Both the position numbers and the translations under genes were made by a program. The notes beneath the pieces were generated by a model that saw only the letters and a program-made list of their open reading frames with translations, was not told the origin of the DNA and ran no database searches. Positions 1 through 8,335 of a DNA stretch of 64,000 nucleotides are shown here, one piece after another. The number at the start of each line of letters is the position of its first letter. Position 1 is the stretch's first letter. The DNA is from JOPF133 sp052144935 (GTDB taxonomy: Bacteria; Acidobacteriota; Terriglobia; Bryobacterales; Bryobacteraceae): positions 1 to 64,000 of the forward strand of contig JBKQPR010000339.1 of the NCBI GenBank assembly GCA_052144935.1. Direction: 5' to 3'.

Positions 1-56
1 TCGTGGCAGGTTGGAACCAGCTCTGTTTGGTTTACCTGTCGATGGTTGCCGAACAC

Positions 57-86
57 GGAACCCTGCCGCTCGAACGGCAGGGTTCC
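57..86. terminator. Perfect inverted repeat, terminator-like hairpin
   Basis: Two perfectly complementary 12-nt arms (57-68 and 75-86) enclose a 6-nt loop, giving a GC-rich stem. No clear T-tract follows on either strand, so this may be a factor-assisted terminator or simply a structured element. The gene it would end lies outside the window. Confidence 0.45.
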
Positions 87-243
87 CATCCATTTCCCGC
101 CTTGAGACAAGATCCTTCGTTCCGCCATGCTTGTGGATGATCGGCCGATGATCGCGCCTTCGGCGCGACGCCGCCGTTCGCCCTCCCGGGTCTCACCCCC
201 GCAGAACTGAAGGCGGCCGAAGTTCAGAAAACTACGTTTTCAG

Positions 244-570
244 GTGATTGCCGACATAAAATCCGAAGACCTTGACGCAATTCAGGCGTTGAGAGAGCAC
301 CGCAATCGTATTGCCCACGAACTCCCACGGCTGCTCCCTAACATGGACCCCGCAGCGAACTACGCCTTGCTTTCGAGAGCGCGGCAGGCGTTGTTCCGGC
401 TGAGCAACTTCTGGGTCTACATTGATGTCGGTTCCGATCCAGAGTTCACATCGCCGAACATCGATTGGGACAAGGCGTATGGAGAGGACTTGATAGTGCT
501 CGATCAGATCATCGAGGGGTGCCGCTCATATGGGGATCAAAACCTCCCTTCATTGCCTGCCGATTCTTAG
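244..570 (+). CDS. HEPN-like hypothetical protein (108 aa)
   Basis: A short helical acidic protein with a GTG start. Residues 20-25 read RNRIAH, which fits the R-x4-6-H motif (often RNxxxH) of HEPN domains. HEPN domains are common in toxin, RNase and nucleotidyltransferase-partner proteins. No MNT-type nucleotidyltransferase is visible next to it. The motif is seen; the family assignment is inferred from it and is tentative. The start is weakly supported, and the ORF could be the C-terminal part of a longer broken gene because the upstream 240 bases show no gene. The strand is opposite to the BrnTA module that follows. Confidence 0.45.
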   Translation: MIADIKSEDLDAIQALREHRNRIAHELPRLLPNMDPAANYALLSRARQALFRLSNFWVYIDVGSDPEFTSPNIDWDKAYGEDLIVLDQIIEGCRSYGDQNLPSLPADS

Positions 571-637
571 CGTTGTGAAACATCAAACCTGGAACATTCA
601 AGCCCAATGCTTACGGGGCTTCGCCGCGCCACCACTA

Positions 638-976
638 TCAGGCTGGCTTTAATCCGCTGCGGGGCCGCGTGGCCTTTTTCGGCGCTGCCGCGGAACGCGA
701 CCTGCGCGGGGGCTGGGTCTCCATCGCGGCCCGCAAAATGCGATTGATGCGCGTCTGGTAACCTCTGCCGTTCGATTTCAGCCAATTCAACACGTCGGCG
801 TCCAGACGGATGGTGAGTTGCTGTTTCGCCGGGGGCCATGCTTCCGTTGCCTTCTTGAAGAACTCGTCACCCAGGGGCGGAATGTCCGAATAGTCAATGG
901 GCATTGCATCTAGCCGCCGCGCTTCCGCGGGAGTCAGTCGGCGGGGTTTCGCCGGGTCAAGCCGATAGCGTTTCAT
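638..976 (-). CDS. brnA: BrnA-family antitoxin
   Basis: Protein of 112 aa with the BrnA-type layout: an N-terminal linker that neutralises the toxin, then a ribbon-helix-helix DNA-binding segment around residues 50-90 (QQLTIRLDADVLNWLKS, then RGYQTRINRILRAAM). A basic Lys/Arg-rich tail follows. It overlaps the 3' end of the toxin gene by 20 nt, the usual translationally coupled toxin-first order. BrnA proteins bind BrnT and repress their own promoter. The tail beyond residue 95 is longer than typical and low in complexity. Confidence 0.85.
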   Translation of the reverse strand: MKRYRLDPAKPRRLTPAEARRLDAMPIDYSDIPPLGDEFFKKATEAWPPAKQQLTIRLDADVLNWLKSNGRGYQTRINRILRAAMETQPPRRSRSAAAPKKATRPRSGLKPA

Positions 977-1235
977 CGTGTTGCCTCCGCTCGCGTTCGT
1001 TCGCCTTCCGCGCGGAAATCAGCCGGGTGACTTTACCGCGCGGGGTGTAGGCGACCGCCAAGAGCCGCCCTTCGATCTTGCCGAGGGCGACCCGCCGCTC
1101 CTCGCCGTAGTCGCGGCGGGTGTCTTCGCGGTCCAGCCGGTGCGGGTCCAGAAACACCCGCGCCGCGTATTCGAAAGGTATGCCGTGCTTAGCGATATTC
1201 CGTTCGGCCTTGCGGTCGTCCCATTCGAATTGCAA
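957..1235 (-). CDS. brnT: BrnT-family toxin (ribonuclease)
   Basis: Protein of 92 aa with the BrnT signature: FEWDDRKAERNIAKHGIPFE at the N-terminus, a central REDTRRDYGEERRVALG segment and the C-terminal RLISARKANERER motif. BrnT toxins are RelE-fold RNases that inhibit translation. The start is TTG immediately after an in-frame TGA, with no strong ribosome-binding site. Expression is therefore probably weak and depends on the repeat-containing promoter region just upstream. Confidence 0.85.
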   Translation of the reverse strand: MQFEWDDRKAERNIAKHGIPFEYAARVFLDPHRLDREDTRRDYGEERRVALGKIEGRLLAVAYTPRGKVTRLISARKANERERRQHDETLSA

Positions 1236-1247
1236 TCATCACTGTAG

Positions 1248-1296
1248 CTGTTTTTGTAGTTACATGCAAGCACTGTTTTTGTAGTTACATGCAAGC
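1248..1296. repeat. Two perfect 24-bp direct repeats upstream of brnT
   Basis: A 24-nt unit beginning CTGTTTTTGTAGTTACATGC occurs twice with a period of 25 nt (1248-1271 and 1273-1296), starting 13 bp upstream of the brnT start codon. It is AT-rich compared with its surroundings. BrnA autoregulates its operon, so this is a natural candidate for a paired operator. That role is inferred. Confidence 0.7.
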
Positions 1297-1400
1297 CCAA
1301 AGCGGCCGCCCGCCGTACCCAGCTTGCCCGCATCGCGCCGGGCGTATAGCAGTGTCCCCATCCCGATACCGCCCTGAAGCTGCATCCAATTAGAACTACC

Positions 1401-1632
1401 TCACCGAATCGCAGCGTCATGGATCAACTGCTTGTAAACGGCGTCCTCGGGCGAGTATGCCGCCTCGAACCGTTGGCGGCCCGTCGTGCGCCACGCCAAG
1501 TCCGGATCTGACGGCTCCCACATAACCACAACACGCAGTTGCGCGCCGGTTGGGATCTCGCGCGCAACCTCGGGCGGAAGCGCGATTTTGGCCACCTGGG
1601 GCGACGGTGCTTTCGAATTCCAAAGCTCTCAT
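1401..1632 (-). pseudogene. Frameshifted antitoxin-like protein
   Basis: Reading from ATG at 1632 gives MRALEFESTVAPGGQ. A one-nucleotide shift in an A4 run near 1583-1588 then moves to the frame of a 64-codon ORF (1595-1401) reading IALPPEVAREIPTGAQLRVV and ending EDAVYKQLIHDAAIR. Joined, the two make an about 75-aa protein with the beta-strand start and acidic C-terminus typical of small AbrB-like or orphan antitoxins. The family name is uncertain; the continuity of the two halves is the evidence. No toxin gene follows. Confidence 0.5.
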
Positions 1633-1698
1633 TCGGGCGTTCCACCGATCCGTGAGAGCGGCGCGACAGCCTATTTTCAATGGGCTTCGCCTGCCAGC

Positions 1699-1977
1699 GC
1701 GCATCCTGGTGACGCGCCCTTGGTACATCCGCGAAGCGGATCCCTACGAGAAGATCTTCACGGGCATGACGCGCGACGGCACGTTCCTGGCGGAAGACGG
1801 CCAAGTGACCGCGGGCCTGCGCAACTTCCATTTCAACGAGAGCCTGATCGAGATGCTGAGCAACGTGGAAGCCATGTCCGAGCCGGCGCGCGCGCGTCGG
1901 GGGAAGAGGCCTTCGACCTGGTGGCGCCAGCCATGCAAGTGGGCGGGTTCCGGTTCACGGAGGTGGCGCGGTTTTGA
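1699..1977 (+). pseudogene. C-terminal remnant of TldD/PmbA-family metalloprotease
   Basis: The translation contains ILVTRPWYIREADPY, then TGMTRDGTFLAEDG and NFHFNESLIEMLSNVEAMS. These are the conserved C-terminal strands of TldD/PmbA proteins. A frameshift near 1890-1900 moves the ending (GEEAFDLVAPAMQVGGFRFT) to another frame. The N-terminal two thirds, including the zinc-binding HExxxH region, are absent. This is a non-functional fragment. It overlaps no other convincing gene. Confidence 0.7.
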
Positions 1978-2117
1978 GGGGATGGGGAGGGGGCGGCGGA
2001 CTCACTTAGGCGTTAAATGCAATACGGAATAAGGTAGAATATGTTCCGCCATGGAGCGGACTATTGGTCCCGTTGAGAAGGGATTGGCCGGGCTAGGATC
2101 CGGCGCGCGCCGGCAAC

Positions 2118-2615
2118 TTGCCGATGACGCCGATGACAATGTGCGCCGCTCCGCTCGTCGCCGTGGCGGCGCGATGGGTGGCTCTCCATCAGTGCGCCGC
2201 GGCGCTTTTCTCCCCACGTGCGGTGTACGATCCCTCGGTATTCGGCTCGCGGCCGCTGATGCTGGGCGCGGCCATCGCCAGCCTCTCCTATATCGGCTTC
2301 GACGCGATGTGGCTCCAACTGGCCGTCGAGTTGTTGAATTTTGGCGCCTTCGCCGGCGTCATCCTGGTGAACCTCAGAGTGATCCGGCATTATCTTGTGC
2401 GTCGCTGCGAAAGAGCCAGCCTCGGAGCGTTGACGAATCTCATTTTCCCCCTGTCAGGCGCGGTTGTGTGCTCCTGTGTTTGGTTGAACCCGAGTTGGAA
2501 GGTGCGCCTGCCGGACTTTCTCCGGCTGGGCGGCTGGACGGTGTACCTGGCGGTGCTGACGCGCTGTTTCCGTGTCGCCCCATGCGCTCTACACAGCCTC
2601 ACGGAGGCGAACTGA
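2118..2615 (+). pseudogene. Internally deleted APC-family amino acid permease
   Basis: The 165-codon ORF joins two parts of an APC transporter. Residues up to about 63 resemble the region ending in the conserved SYIGFDA motif. Residues from about 68 (AVELLNFGAFAGVILVNL) resemble the last transmembrane segments. The roughly 200 residues that should lie between are missing, and the N-terminal half is absent as well. The reading frame stays open through the join. Its stop overlaps the start of the M20 peptidase (TGATG), so the permease and peptidase were probably once an uptake-hydrolysis operon. Confidence 0.6.
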
Positions 2616-3904
2616 TGGATTCCGTACTTGAAACGAAGATCTGCGAATATGTCGAGCGTTATCGCGGCCGGCTGTTCGGGCACATCCGGGAACTGGTGCG
2701 CAGGGATTCGCAGAACACGCCCCCAGTGGGCCGCGAGGCAGAAGCGCAGCATTATCTCGCTTCGATACTGAAAGACTGCGGCTGGCAACCGGATCTGTAC
2801 GAGCTCGACGGCGTGCCAGGGCTTCGGCAGCACGAGTTGTTCTTCGGCGGGCGCGACTATGCCGGCCGCCCGAACCTGGAGGCGCGGCGGAAAGGAGCCG
2901 GCGGAGGCCGCTCGCTGGTTCTTTCCGGGCACGTCGATACGGTGCCGCGCGGCACCCAGCCTTGGACGCGCGATGCTTTCGGTGGCCAGATCGAAGGCAA
3001 CCGATTGTACGGCCGCGGATCGAACGACATGAAGGCGGGTCTCGCCATTAATGCCTTCGTGGCGGAAGCGGTGGAGCGCCTCGGGATCCGGCTGCGCGGC
3101 GACCTGATCTTCGAGAGCGTCGTGGACGAGGAATTCGGCGGCGCAAATGGCACGCTGGCCGGCCGGCTGCGCGGCTGCGTGGCCGACGGCGCTATCATCA
3201 GCGAGCCTTCGTTTCTGCGCATCTGCCCCGCGCAGCGCGGCGGACGCGTGGCCCACATCACGTTGTCGGCCAGCGGCGGGATTTTGACGGAGGGCCAATA
3301 CCCGGCCGGCGTCATCGATCAGATCACGCACCTGCTGAACCGCGTGGGGGCGTTCGCCGCCGCGCGCCGCCGCGCCGCGCCGCGTCACGTGCTCTATGCC
3401 AGCGCCGTCGATCCTGTCCCGGTGTCGGTGACGAAGATTGTCACCGCACCGTGGGGCAGTTCCGAACCGATCACTACGCCCGAGGAATGCCGTATCGAAC
3501 TGTACTGGCAATGCATGCCCGGCGAAACGCAGCGCGATGTCGAGGCCGGTTTCTTCGCCTGGTTCGACGAAATGGTGGCCGAAGCGCGCCACCTGTTCCC
3601 GCGACAACCAGTCGTTGAATTCCCCATACGCTTTCTCCCGGGTTCGGCGATTCCGGCCGATCACCCGCTCGTGACCGAGTTGGCGGCGTGCGGCTCCGAA
3701 GTGCTGGGCGAAGCGCCGCCGGTAGCGGGTATCGAAAGCCCTTGCGACATGTTCGTATTTCACGCATTTGGCATCCCGGCCGCATTGTGGGGCCCGCGCG
3801 GAGGCAACACCCACGCCGCAGATGAATATGTTGATCTCGATTCGGTGATCGCCGCGGCGAAGACGCTGCTGGCGTTTGTCACGCGATGGTGTGGCGTCGC
3901 ATGA
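2615..3904 (+). CDS. M20-family metallopeptidase (ArgE/DapE type)
   Basis: Protein of about 429 aa hydrolysing an N-acyl or peptide bond with a two-metal centre. Metal-binding signatures are present in order: SGHVDTVP (His about 106), GRGSNDMKAG, VVDEEFGG with the catalytic acid, ISEP, and a late GGNTHAADEY (His about 400). The lid/dimerisation domain lies in the middle. The ATG at 2615 is preceded by GGAGG and overlaps the stop of the permease remnant, so it is preferred over upstream starts in the same frame. The exact substrate (acetylornithine, succinyl-DAP or dipeptide) cannot be told. Its stop overlaps the start of a truncated URO-D gene. Confidence 0.85.
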   Translation: MDSVLETKICEYVERYRGRLFGHIRELVRRDSQNTPPVGREAEAQHYLASILKDCGWQPDLYELDGVPGLRQHELFFGGRDYAGRPNLEARRKGAGGGRSLVLSGHVDTVPRGTQPWTRDAFGGQIEGNRLYGRGSNDMKAGLAINAFVAEAVERLGIRLRGDLIFESVVDEEFGGANGTLAGRLRGCVADGAIISEPSFLRICPAQRGGRVAHITLSASGGILTEGQYPAGVIDQITHLLNRVGAFAAARRRAAPRHVLYASAVDPVPVSVTKIVTAPWGSSEPITTPEECRIELYWQCMPGETQRDVEAGFFAWFDEMVAEARHLFPRQPVVEFPIRFLPGSAIPADHPLVTELAACGSEVLGEAPPVAGIESPCDMFVFHAFGIPAALWGPRGGNTHAADEYVDLDSVIAAAKTLLAFVTRWCGVA

Positions 3905-3966
3905 ACGGGCGCGAGCGATTTTTCGCGATGCTGGGCGGGCGACCCTTGGATCGAGTACCGTGTGCA
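3901..3966 (+). pseudogene. First codons of a URO-D-type methyltransferase, truncated
   Basis: An ATG overlapping the M20 stop (ATGA) begins MNGRERFFAMLGGRPLDRVP. This is the characteristic N-terminus of uroporphyrinogen-decarboxylase-like corrinoid methyltransferases. After about 22 codons the similarity ends, and no further URO-D sequence is seen downstream in any frame. A full-length relative lies at 8964-10253. This is a truncated remnant left by a deletion. Confidence 0.6.
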
Positions 3967-3969
3967 GTC

Positions 3970-4863
3970 GGCCGAGTCGTAGACCGCGAATATCCAACTG
4001 TCAGTAAACTTCGGCACTCGCCGTCGCGATCCCTCCGCCGATCACGTCGTGAGCGCGGAGGGTCCACTTGCCGGCCTTATTCGCCGCGCGCGACGCTCCC
4101 AAATGCTTATGTTTTCACAGCCTCCGGAAACCGCGCCATTCTCTCTATGTCACATTTGTAGATAGGACTTACCTCATCATGCACCTTGCTCGGATTGGGG
4201 CAAAATGCTCCAAGCTACTCCCCCGCCGGCAGGGTTATATCGTTCTGCTGGGGACATTGATGGCCTGTGACAATACCCAAATGTGTTAGCGTTGCTTCTT
4301 GTGGGACACCCGCTCTGTGCATCCCTACTTGCTTGCCGCCATCCCCGCCTTTTGCCGCCCAGCCCCAAACGCATCCGCACCGATCCTCTACCCCCAAAGA
4401 CGTTGCCTGGACCGCTGAGGCGATGAATGGCGCTCGCTACAACATCGAAGCACCGCCAGAGGCCCAATTTGCCGTTGCGGTCCTGGACCGCATCCTGGGC
4501 GCTGCCGGTGCACAGCGCCACCCCAATGGAGCGAAAATCGTGCTGCGGCCCGGCGCCATCCCCGGCGCCAGCCAGGTGCCACGCCAGCACCGGCGGCCGC
4601 GCTTGCGGTCGAGTTGGCGATATAATCCATGAGCGCGGGGCTTTCACCTGGGTCCCGTCGAAGCCTCCGTCGATCGCATTCGCGAAATCGAACGGCTGCG
4701 GTTTTTTCGTCCGGCTCTGTCATTCGCAACTCCGATTCGAAAAATGCCGTTCGATGCTCTCAGACCGGTTTGCACACCCGAAAACCGAATCGCCGTGCTC
4801 ATGACACACTCGTGGCGCTACCAGTGGTTCGGAACGTTGGGAAGCGATCCGCCGCGCGGGGGG
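3970..4863. other. Stretch without recognisable gene
   Basis: About 890 bp in which open frames exist on both strands but none shows a family signature, a credible ribosome-binding site or a conserved-looking composition. It is probably degenerate sequence beyond the truncated URO-D gene. No tRNA-like or clear terminator structure was seen. Confidence 0.5.
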
Positions 4864-5121
4864 TTATGTCAATGAGCGGAAACGGCGACTGACGGGCCGG
4901 CAAGCGTAAGCGCCGAACCAGGTCCCGATGACCAGCGCTCCAGCGAGCGGCGCGGCCATCATCGGCAATCCGAACGGAAGAGATGCAATACCGATGGGGG
5001 CCAGGAGCCACTCGCCGTGGATGCGCTTGCGCAACCGGATTGCTAAGGCGTTTCCGGATTCGAAACCGGTCCCCCGCCAGCCGCGCGGAGTTTCATCCGC
5101 ACCCAGGAACCGCAGCTTCAT
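4864..5121 (-). CDS. Small membrane protein at operon end (hypothetical)
   Basis: ORF of 85 aa whose ATG follows the stop of the corrinoid activator with no gap (TGA at 5124-5122, ATG at 5121). It has a basic N-terminal half and one hydrophobic stretch (residues about 48-70, GLPMMAAPLAGALVIGTWFG). No family is recognised. Its position suggests co-translation with the corrinoid operon, but it could also be a chance ORF bordering the degenerate region. Confidence 0.35.
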   Translation of the reverse strand: MKLRFLGADETPRGWRGTGFESGNALAIRLRKRIHGEWLLAPIGIASLPFGLPMMAAPLAGALVIGTWFGAYACRPVSRRFRSLT

Positions 5122-6561
5122 TCAAGCACCCAAACGGTAGCGCGCGAGCGTCATCATCCCCGCGTAGAGATATTGGAAATCGGGGTCGGCGGCCAGTTCG
5201 ACATGCCGGGATAGCGCCGTCATCTTCCGCAACCGCTCCTGGCGCATGGAGGGCGCCAGCAGCAGCGTGCGCGCGCCACGTAGCGAGCTGTTGCCGACGG
5301 GTTCCACCGGCAGGTCCTCGGGAAGCAGTCCGATGGCACGCGCGCTGGCCTGGCGGATGTAGTTGCCGAACGCGCCCGCCAGGTAGAGCTTGTCGACGCC
5401 TCCCCCGGCGAGCATGCGCAGGCCGGCCGCCATCGCGCCCTTGGCCAGTTGCAGCTCGCGGATATCGCTCTGCGCGAGCGCTACGCCGCCGGCCAGCGGC
5501 AAGCGCCTGTCCGCGTTGGTCAGGCGGCCGTTGGCGCCGATCAGGCCCAGTTCCACGCCGCATGCCGCCGCATCCACCAGGCCGCTGCCGCAAACGCCGC
5601 GCGCCGCGCCGCCGCCGATGACGTGGCATTCCAGTCCGCCGCCGCCCAGGTGTACGCTGTCGATGGCGCCCGTGCCCGCCCGCATCCCCACGCCAATGCG
5701 CCCGCCTTCAAGCGCCGGGCCGGCCGCCGTCGAAGCACACACAATCCCCTGCGCCGACCCCACCACCACCTCTCCGTTCGTGCCGATGTCGAAGAGAGCG
5801 TGCGGCCGCGTCTGTTGATCCAGGCGTGTGGCCACGATGCCGCAGAGCAGGTCGCTGCCTACGAATCCGCCCAGGCAGGGCAGGAATTCGGCCGGCCCCG
5901 GCCATCCCAACTCGCCGACAGCGAAGCGGTAACCGCCCAAGGTAGGCGAGAGGAACGGCGCGTGCGTCAACGGCTCCACCTCCAGGCCGCAGAAGAGATG
6001 GTGCATCGCCGTGTTGCCCGCTATCAGGACCTCGCGGAGCGGCTGGCTGCCCAGCATGCGGCCGAGAGCGTCGCGAATCATGCGGCCCAGTTCGCCGGGC
6101 CGGCGCAGGTCGTATTGCAGGCGGCTCATCACATCGGCCCCGTAGCGCGCCTGCGGGTTGAGGGCGGTCTCCACGCCCATGACTTCGCCGCTCGCAAGAT
6201 CCACCACCTGGACCACCAACGTCGTGGTGCCGAGGTCGATCGCGGCGCCCCGCCCCGCGCGTGGCTCGATGGGGCCGGCCGCTTGGCCCTCTTCGTCGGT
6301 GAGCACGCGTGGCGACCACTGCTCCACTTCGACGACCACGCGTCCCGCCGCGGACGCGCAGCAGGCCAGGCGCCAGCCTTGGCGGATCTCCTCCCCGCTG
6401 AGCGCCTCCCGCATCGTCGCGGTCGCCGGAACCTCACCTTCCAACACCCGCACCTTGCAGCCACCGCAGGCGCTCTCGCCGCCGCAGGGGAATTCCACGC
6501 CCGCCGCAAAGAGCCGATCGGCCAGCGACTGCCGGGCGCGGGGATGGAGTTCGAGCTTCAC
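5122..6561 (-). CDS. ASKHA-domain ferredoxin-type corrinoid activation protein (RACo/RamA-like)
   Basis: Protein of 479 aa. An N-terminal [2Fe-2S] ferredoxin domain carries C26, C32, C35 and C67/68 in a CX5CX2C...C pattern. A DUF4445/ASKHA ATP-binding module follows, with AIDLGTTTLVVQVVDL near residue 107 and FDIGTNGEVVV further on. Proteins of this family use ATP to reduce inactive Co(II) corrinoid back to Co(I) in methyltransferase systems. It is the last large gene of the corrinoid operon, about 150 bp after the DUF1638 gene. It is somewhat shorter than RACo proteins of acetogens (about 600 aa) because the linker domain is reduced. Confidence 0.85.
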   Translation of the reverse strand: MKLELHPRARQSLADRLFAAGVEFPCGGESACGGCKVRVLEGEVPATATMREALSGEEIRQGWRLACCASAAGRVVVEVEQWSPRVLTDEEGQAAGPIEPRAGRGAAIDLGTTTLVVQVVDLASGEVMGVETALNPQARYGADVMSRLQYDLRRPGELGRMIRDALGRMLGSQPLREVLIAGNTAMHHLFCGLEVEPLTHAPFLSPTLGGYRFAVGELGWPGPAEFLPCLGGFVGSDLLCGIVATRLDQQTRPHALFDIGTNGEVVVGSAQGIVCASTAAGPALEGGRIGVGMRAGTGAIDSVHLGGGGLECHVIGGGAARGVCGSGLVDAAACGVELGLIGANGRLTNADRRLPLAGGVALAQSDIRELQLAKGAMAAGLRMLAGGGVDKLYLAGAFGNYIRQASARAIGLLPEDLPVEPVGNSSLRGARTLLLAPSMRQERLRKMTALSRHVELAADPDFQYLYAGMMTLARYRLGA

Positions 6562-6715
6562 GCGGCGCAGGCACTCTTGCCGGGGTGGGGCTCCCCCTGG
6601 GCCCTGGGCCCGTCAAGACTCGTCTCGACCTTTGTCTTGGCGCGTCCACCAAGCGCCGAGACGAATCTCGGCGGACCCAAGGGGTACCCCGACTGAGAGT
6701 CTGCGCCACACTCCG

Positions 6716-7444
6716 TCATGCCTGCACCTTCACCACCCGTGCGTCGTAGCTGGCCGCGATACGCTGGCCGGGCTCGGCAACCACAAACTCAGCTTCCGCC
6801 CAGTCGCCATCCACCATGCGCCGCAGCCACGCCAGGTCGCCCGGCAGGCGCTCGAAACTCCAGCCCTTCTCCTGGGCTTCGGCGGCCGCCTCGTCGATGA
6901 ATCTGCCGCCCGCCTCCAGTCCCGTCTCGATGAACGTGAGCTTGCGGTACTCCAAGCGGTAGTGGGTCATCTCTTCGTACAGGTAACGCCCGTCGTCCTC
7001 GCCGTATTTGCGGATCATGGCTTCCAGAGGCTCGTCGAAGCCGATGGTGTTGTGAGTCAACTGCTGCAAGCCTTTGCCGCGCTCCAGCCAGCCAGTCGAC
7101 CGGTAGAAGGCGCCTGCGTTTTGCTCGAAGTACGTCTGGTAGCGTTCGCGGCTGCCCATCAGCAAGGCGATGCAATCGTGCGCGCGCGGCAGCACCAGGC
7201 GCGTATGCCGCGCGGTCAGCCCGTCGAGCCCGTTGCCGCAGAGACCGTAGCCCAGCAGAATCGCTGCGTACACGCCTTCCGGCGTGCGGTCCACCGCTTC
7301 CTGAATCCTGGCCGCCATCGGCTGGCGGCCCAAGTCGTGCAGTCCCTTGGGCAGAAACTCCACGTCCACCTGATGCGGCGAATGCGCGCAGGCGTCGCAC
7401 ATTTCGCGGAACAGAACTTCGCAACTGATCAGCTTGAGGCGCAT
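6716..7444 (-). CDS. DUF1638 domain protein
   Basis: Protein of 242 aa matching the DUF1638 pattern: N-terminal LKLISCEVLFREMC, a central AILLGYGLCGNGLDGL, PRAHDCIALLMGSRERY, and a Cys/His-rich arrangement. The family occurs beside corrinoid methyltransferases in methylotrophic and acetogenic organisms, but its reaction is not established. The start ATG at 7444 is chosen because it fits the family N-terminus and overlaps the preceding homocysteine methyltransferase gene by 16 nt. The open frame extends upstream to 7633 but would be antisense-like there. Confidence 0.8.
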   Translation of the reverse strand: MRLKLISCEVLFREMCDACAHSPHQVDVEFLPKGLHDLGRQPMAARIQEAVDRTPEGVYAAILLGYGLCGNGLDGLTARHTRLVLPRAHDCIALLMGSRERYQTYFEQNAGAFYRSTGWLERGKGLQQLTHNTIGFDEPLEAMIRKYGEDDGRYLYEEMTHYRLEYRKLTFIETGLEAGGRFIDEAAAEAQEKGWSFERLPGDLAWLRRMVDGDWAEAEFVVAEPGQRIAASYDARVVKVQA

Positions 7445-8325
7445 CGGGCGCTTACCAGGGCGCGAATGAAGTCCGGGGTGGAACCGCAGCAGCCGCCCAC
7501 AAACGAGGCCCCGGCGTCGCGCAAGGCCGCGTAATGCGAAGCGAAGAACTCCGCCGACACATCGTACCGAATGGCGGTCCCGTCCAGCTTCGGCAAGCCC
7601 GCGTTGGGCTTGATCCAGATCGGCAGATCGCACGCCGCGCGCAGGCGCCGGCAGAGGGTAATGGCTGGTACCACGCCAATGCCGCAGTTCGCGCCCACCG
7701 CGTCCGCACCCGCCTCCACCATGGCCGCGGCCACCGCCTCCGGCGTCGCTCCCATCATGGTGCGGTCCTTGTTCCTGCCGGAATCGAACGCGAAGGAGAC
7801 GATCACCGGCAACCCTGTGCTCTTGGCCGCGGCCACGGCCAGGCGCGCCTCCTCGATGTCGCTCATGGTCTCCAGCAGCAAAGCGTCCGCGCCCGCCGAT
7901 GCGAGCGCCGCGGCCTGGGCGGCGAAGGCCGCCTGCGCCTCCTCGGGGCCGATTTCGCCCGCGATCAAGGGCTGGCCCAGCGACTTGTCCAGCATCTTGC
8001 CCAGCATTTTGCCAATGGGCCCGATCGAGGCGAACACCAGCGCGCGCCCCGCCGCCGCCCGCTTCGAGATCGCGACACCCGCGCGATTGATGGCCGCCAA
8101 GTCGCCTTCCATGGCGATCGCGTTGGCGCGGAAGGTGTTGGTAAGAATCACCTGGCTACCCGCCTCGATGTAGGCGCGCGCCACCGCCTCCACGCGCTCG
8201 GGATGGGTCAGGTTCCAACTGTCCGGCGACGCGCCGAGGGCCAGGCCGTGCTTCTGCAACTCCGTTCCCCAGGCCCCGTCCGCGATCAGCGGACCGCCCG
8301 CCAGCCACTCGCGCAGGCGGCTCAC
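7429..8325 (-). CDS. Homocysteine S-methyltransferase family protein
   Basis: Protein of 298 aa forming the Zn-dependent TIM barrel of pfam02574. It shows DGAWGTELQ near the N-terminus, ILTNTFRAN, DALLLETMSDIEE, GANCGIG and the C-terminal GGCCGSTPDFIRAL, which supplies the zinc cysteines. The expected role is transfer of the methyl group from a methyl-corrinoid to homocysteine (giving methionine) or to a related thiol. GTG at 8325 is the preferred start, 10 nt after the corrinoid protein stop; ORFs starting further upstream run into that gene. It lacks the cobalamin domain of MetH because the adjacent gene supplies it. Confidence 0.85.
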   Translation of the reverse strand: MSRLREWLAGGPLIADGAWGTELQKHGLALGASPDSWNLTHPERVEAVARAYIEAGSQVILTNTFRANAIAMEGDLAAINRAGVAISKRAAAGRALVFASIGPIGKMLGKMLDKSLGQPLIAGEIGPEEAQAAFAAQAAALASAGADALLLETMSDIEEARLAVAAAKSTGLPVIVSFAFDSGRNKDRTMMGATPEAVAAAMVEAGADAVGANCGIGVVPAITLCRRLRAACDLPIWIKPNAGLPKLDGTAIRYDVSAEFFASHYAALRDAGASFVGGCCGSTPDFIRALVSARCASS

Positions 8326-8335
8326 CGAGGCAACC

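Noticed and set aside
2390..3997. Long minus-strand open frame over the M20 peptidase
   Set aside because: It is the complement of the peptidase coding strand, with Arg/Ala/His-rich low-complexity translation and no family signature.
4177..4647. Open frames on both strands of the 4.2-4.7 kb stretch
   Set aside because: Neither has a family motif, ribosome-binding site or neighbour linkage; the compositions look like chance frames in GC-rich DNA.
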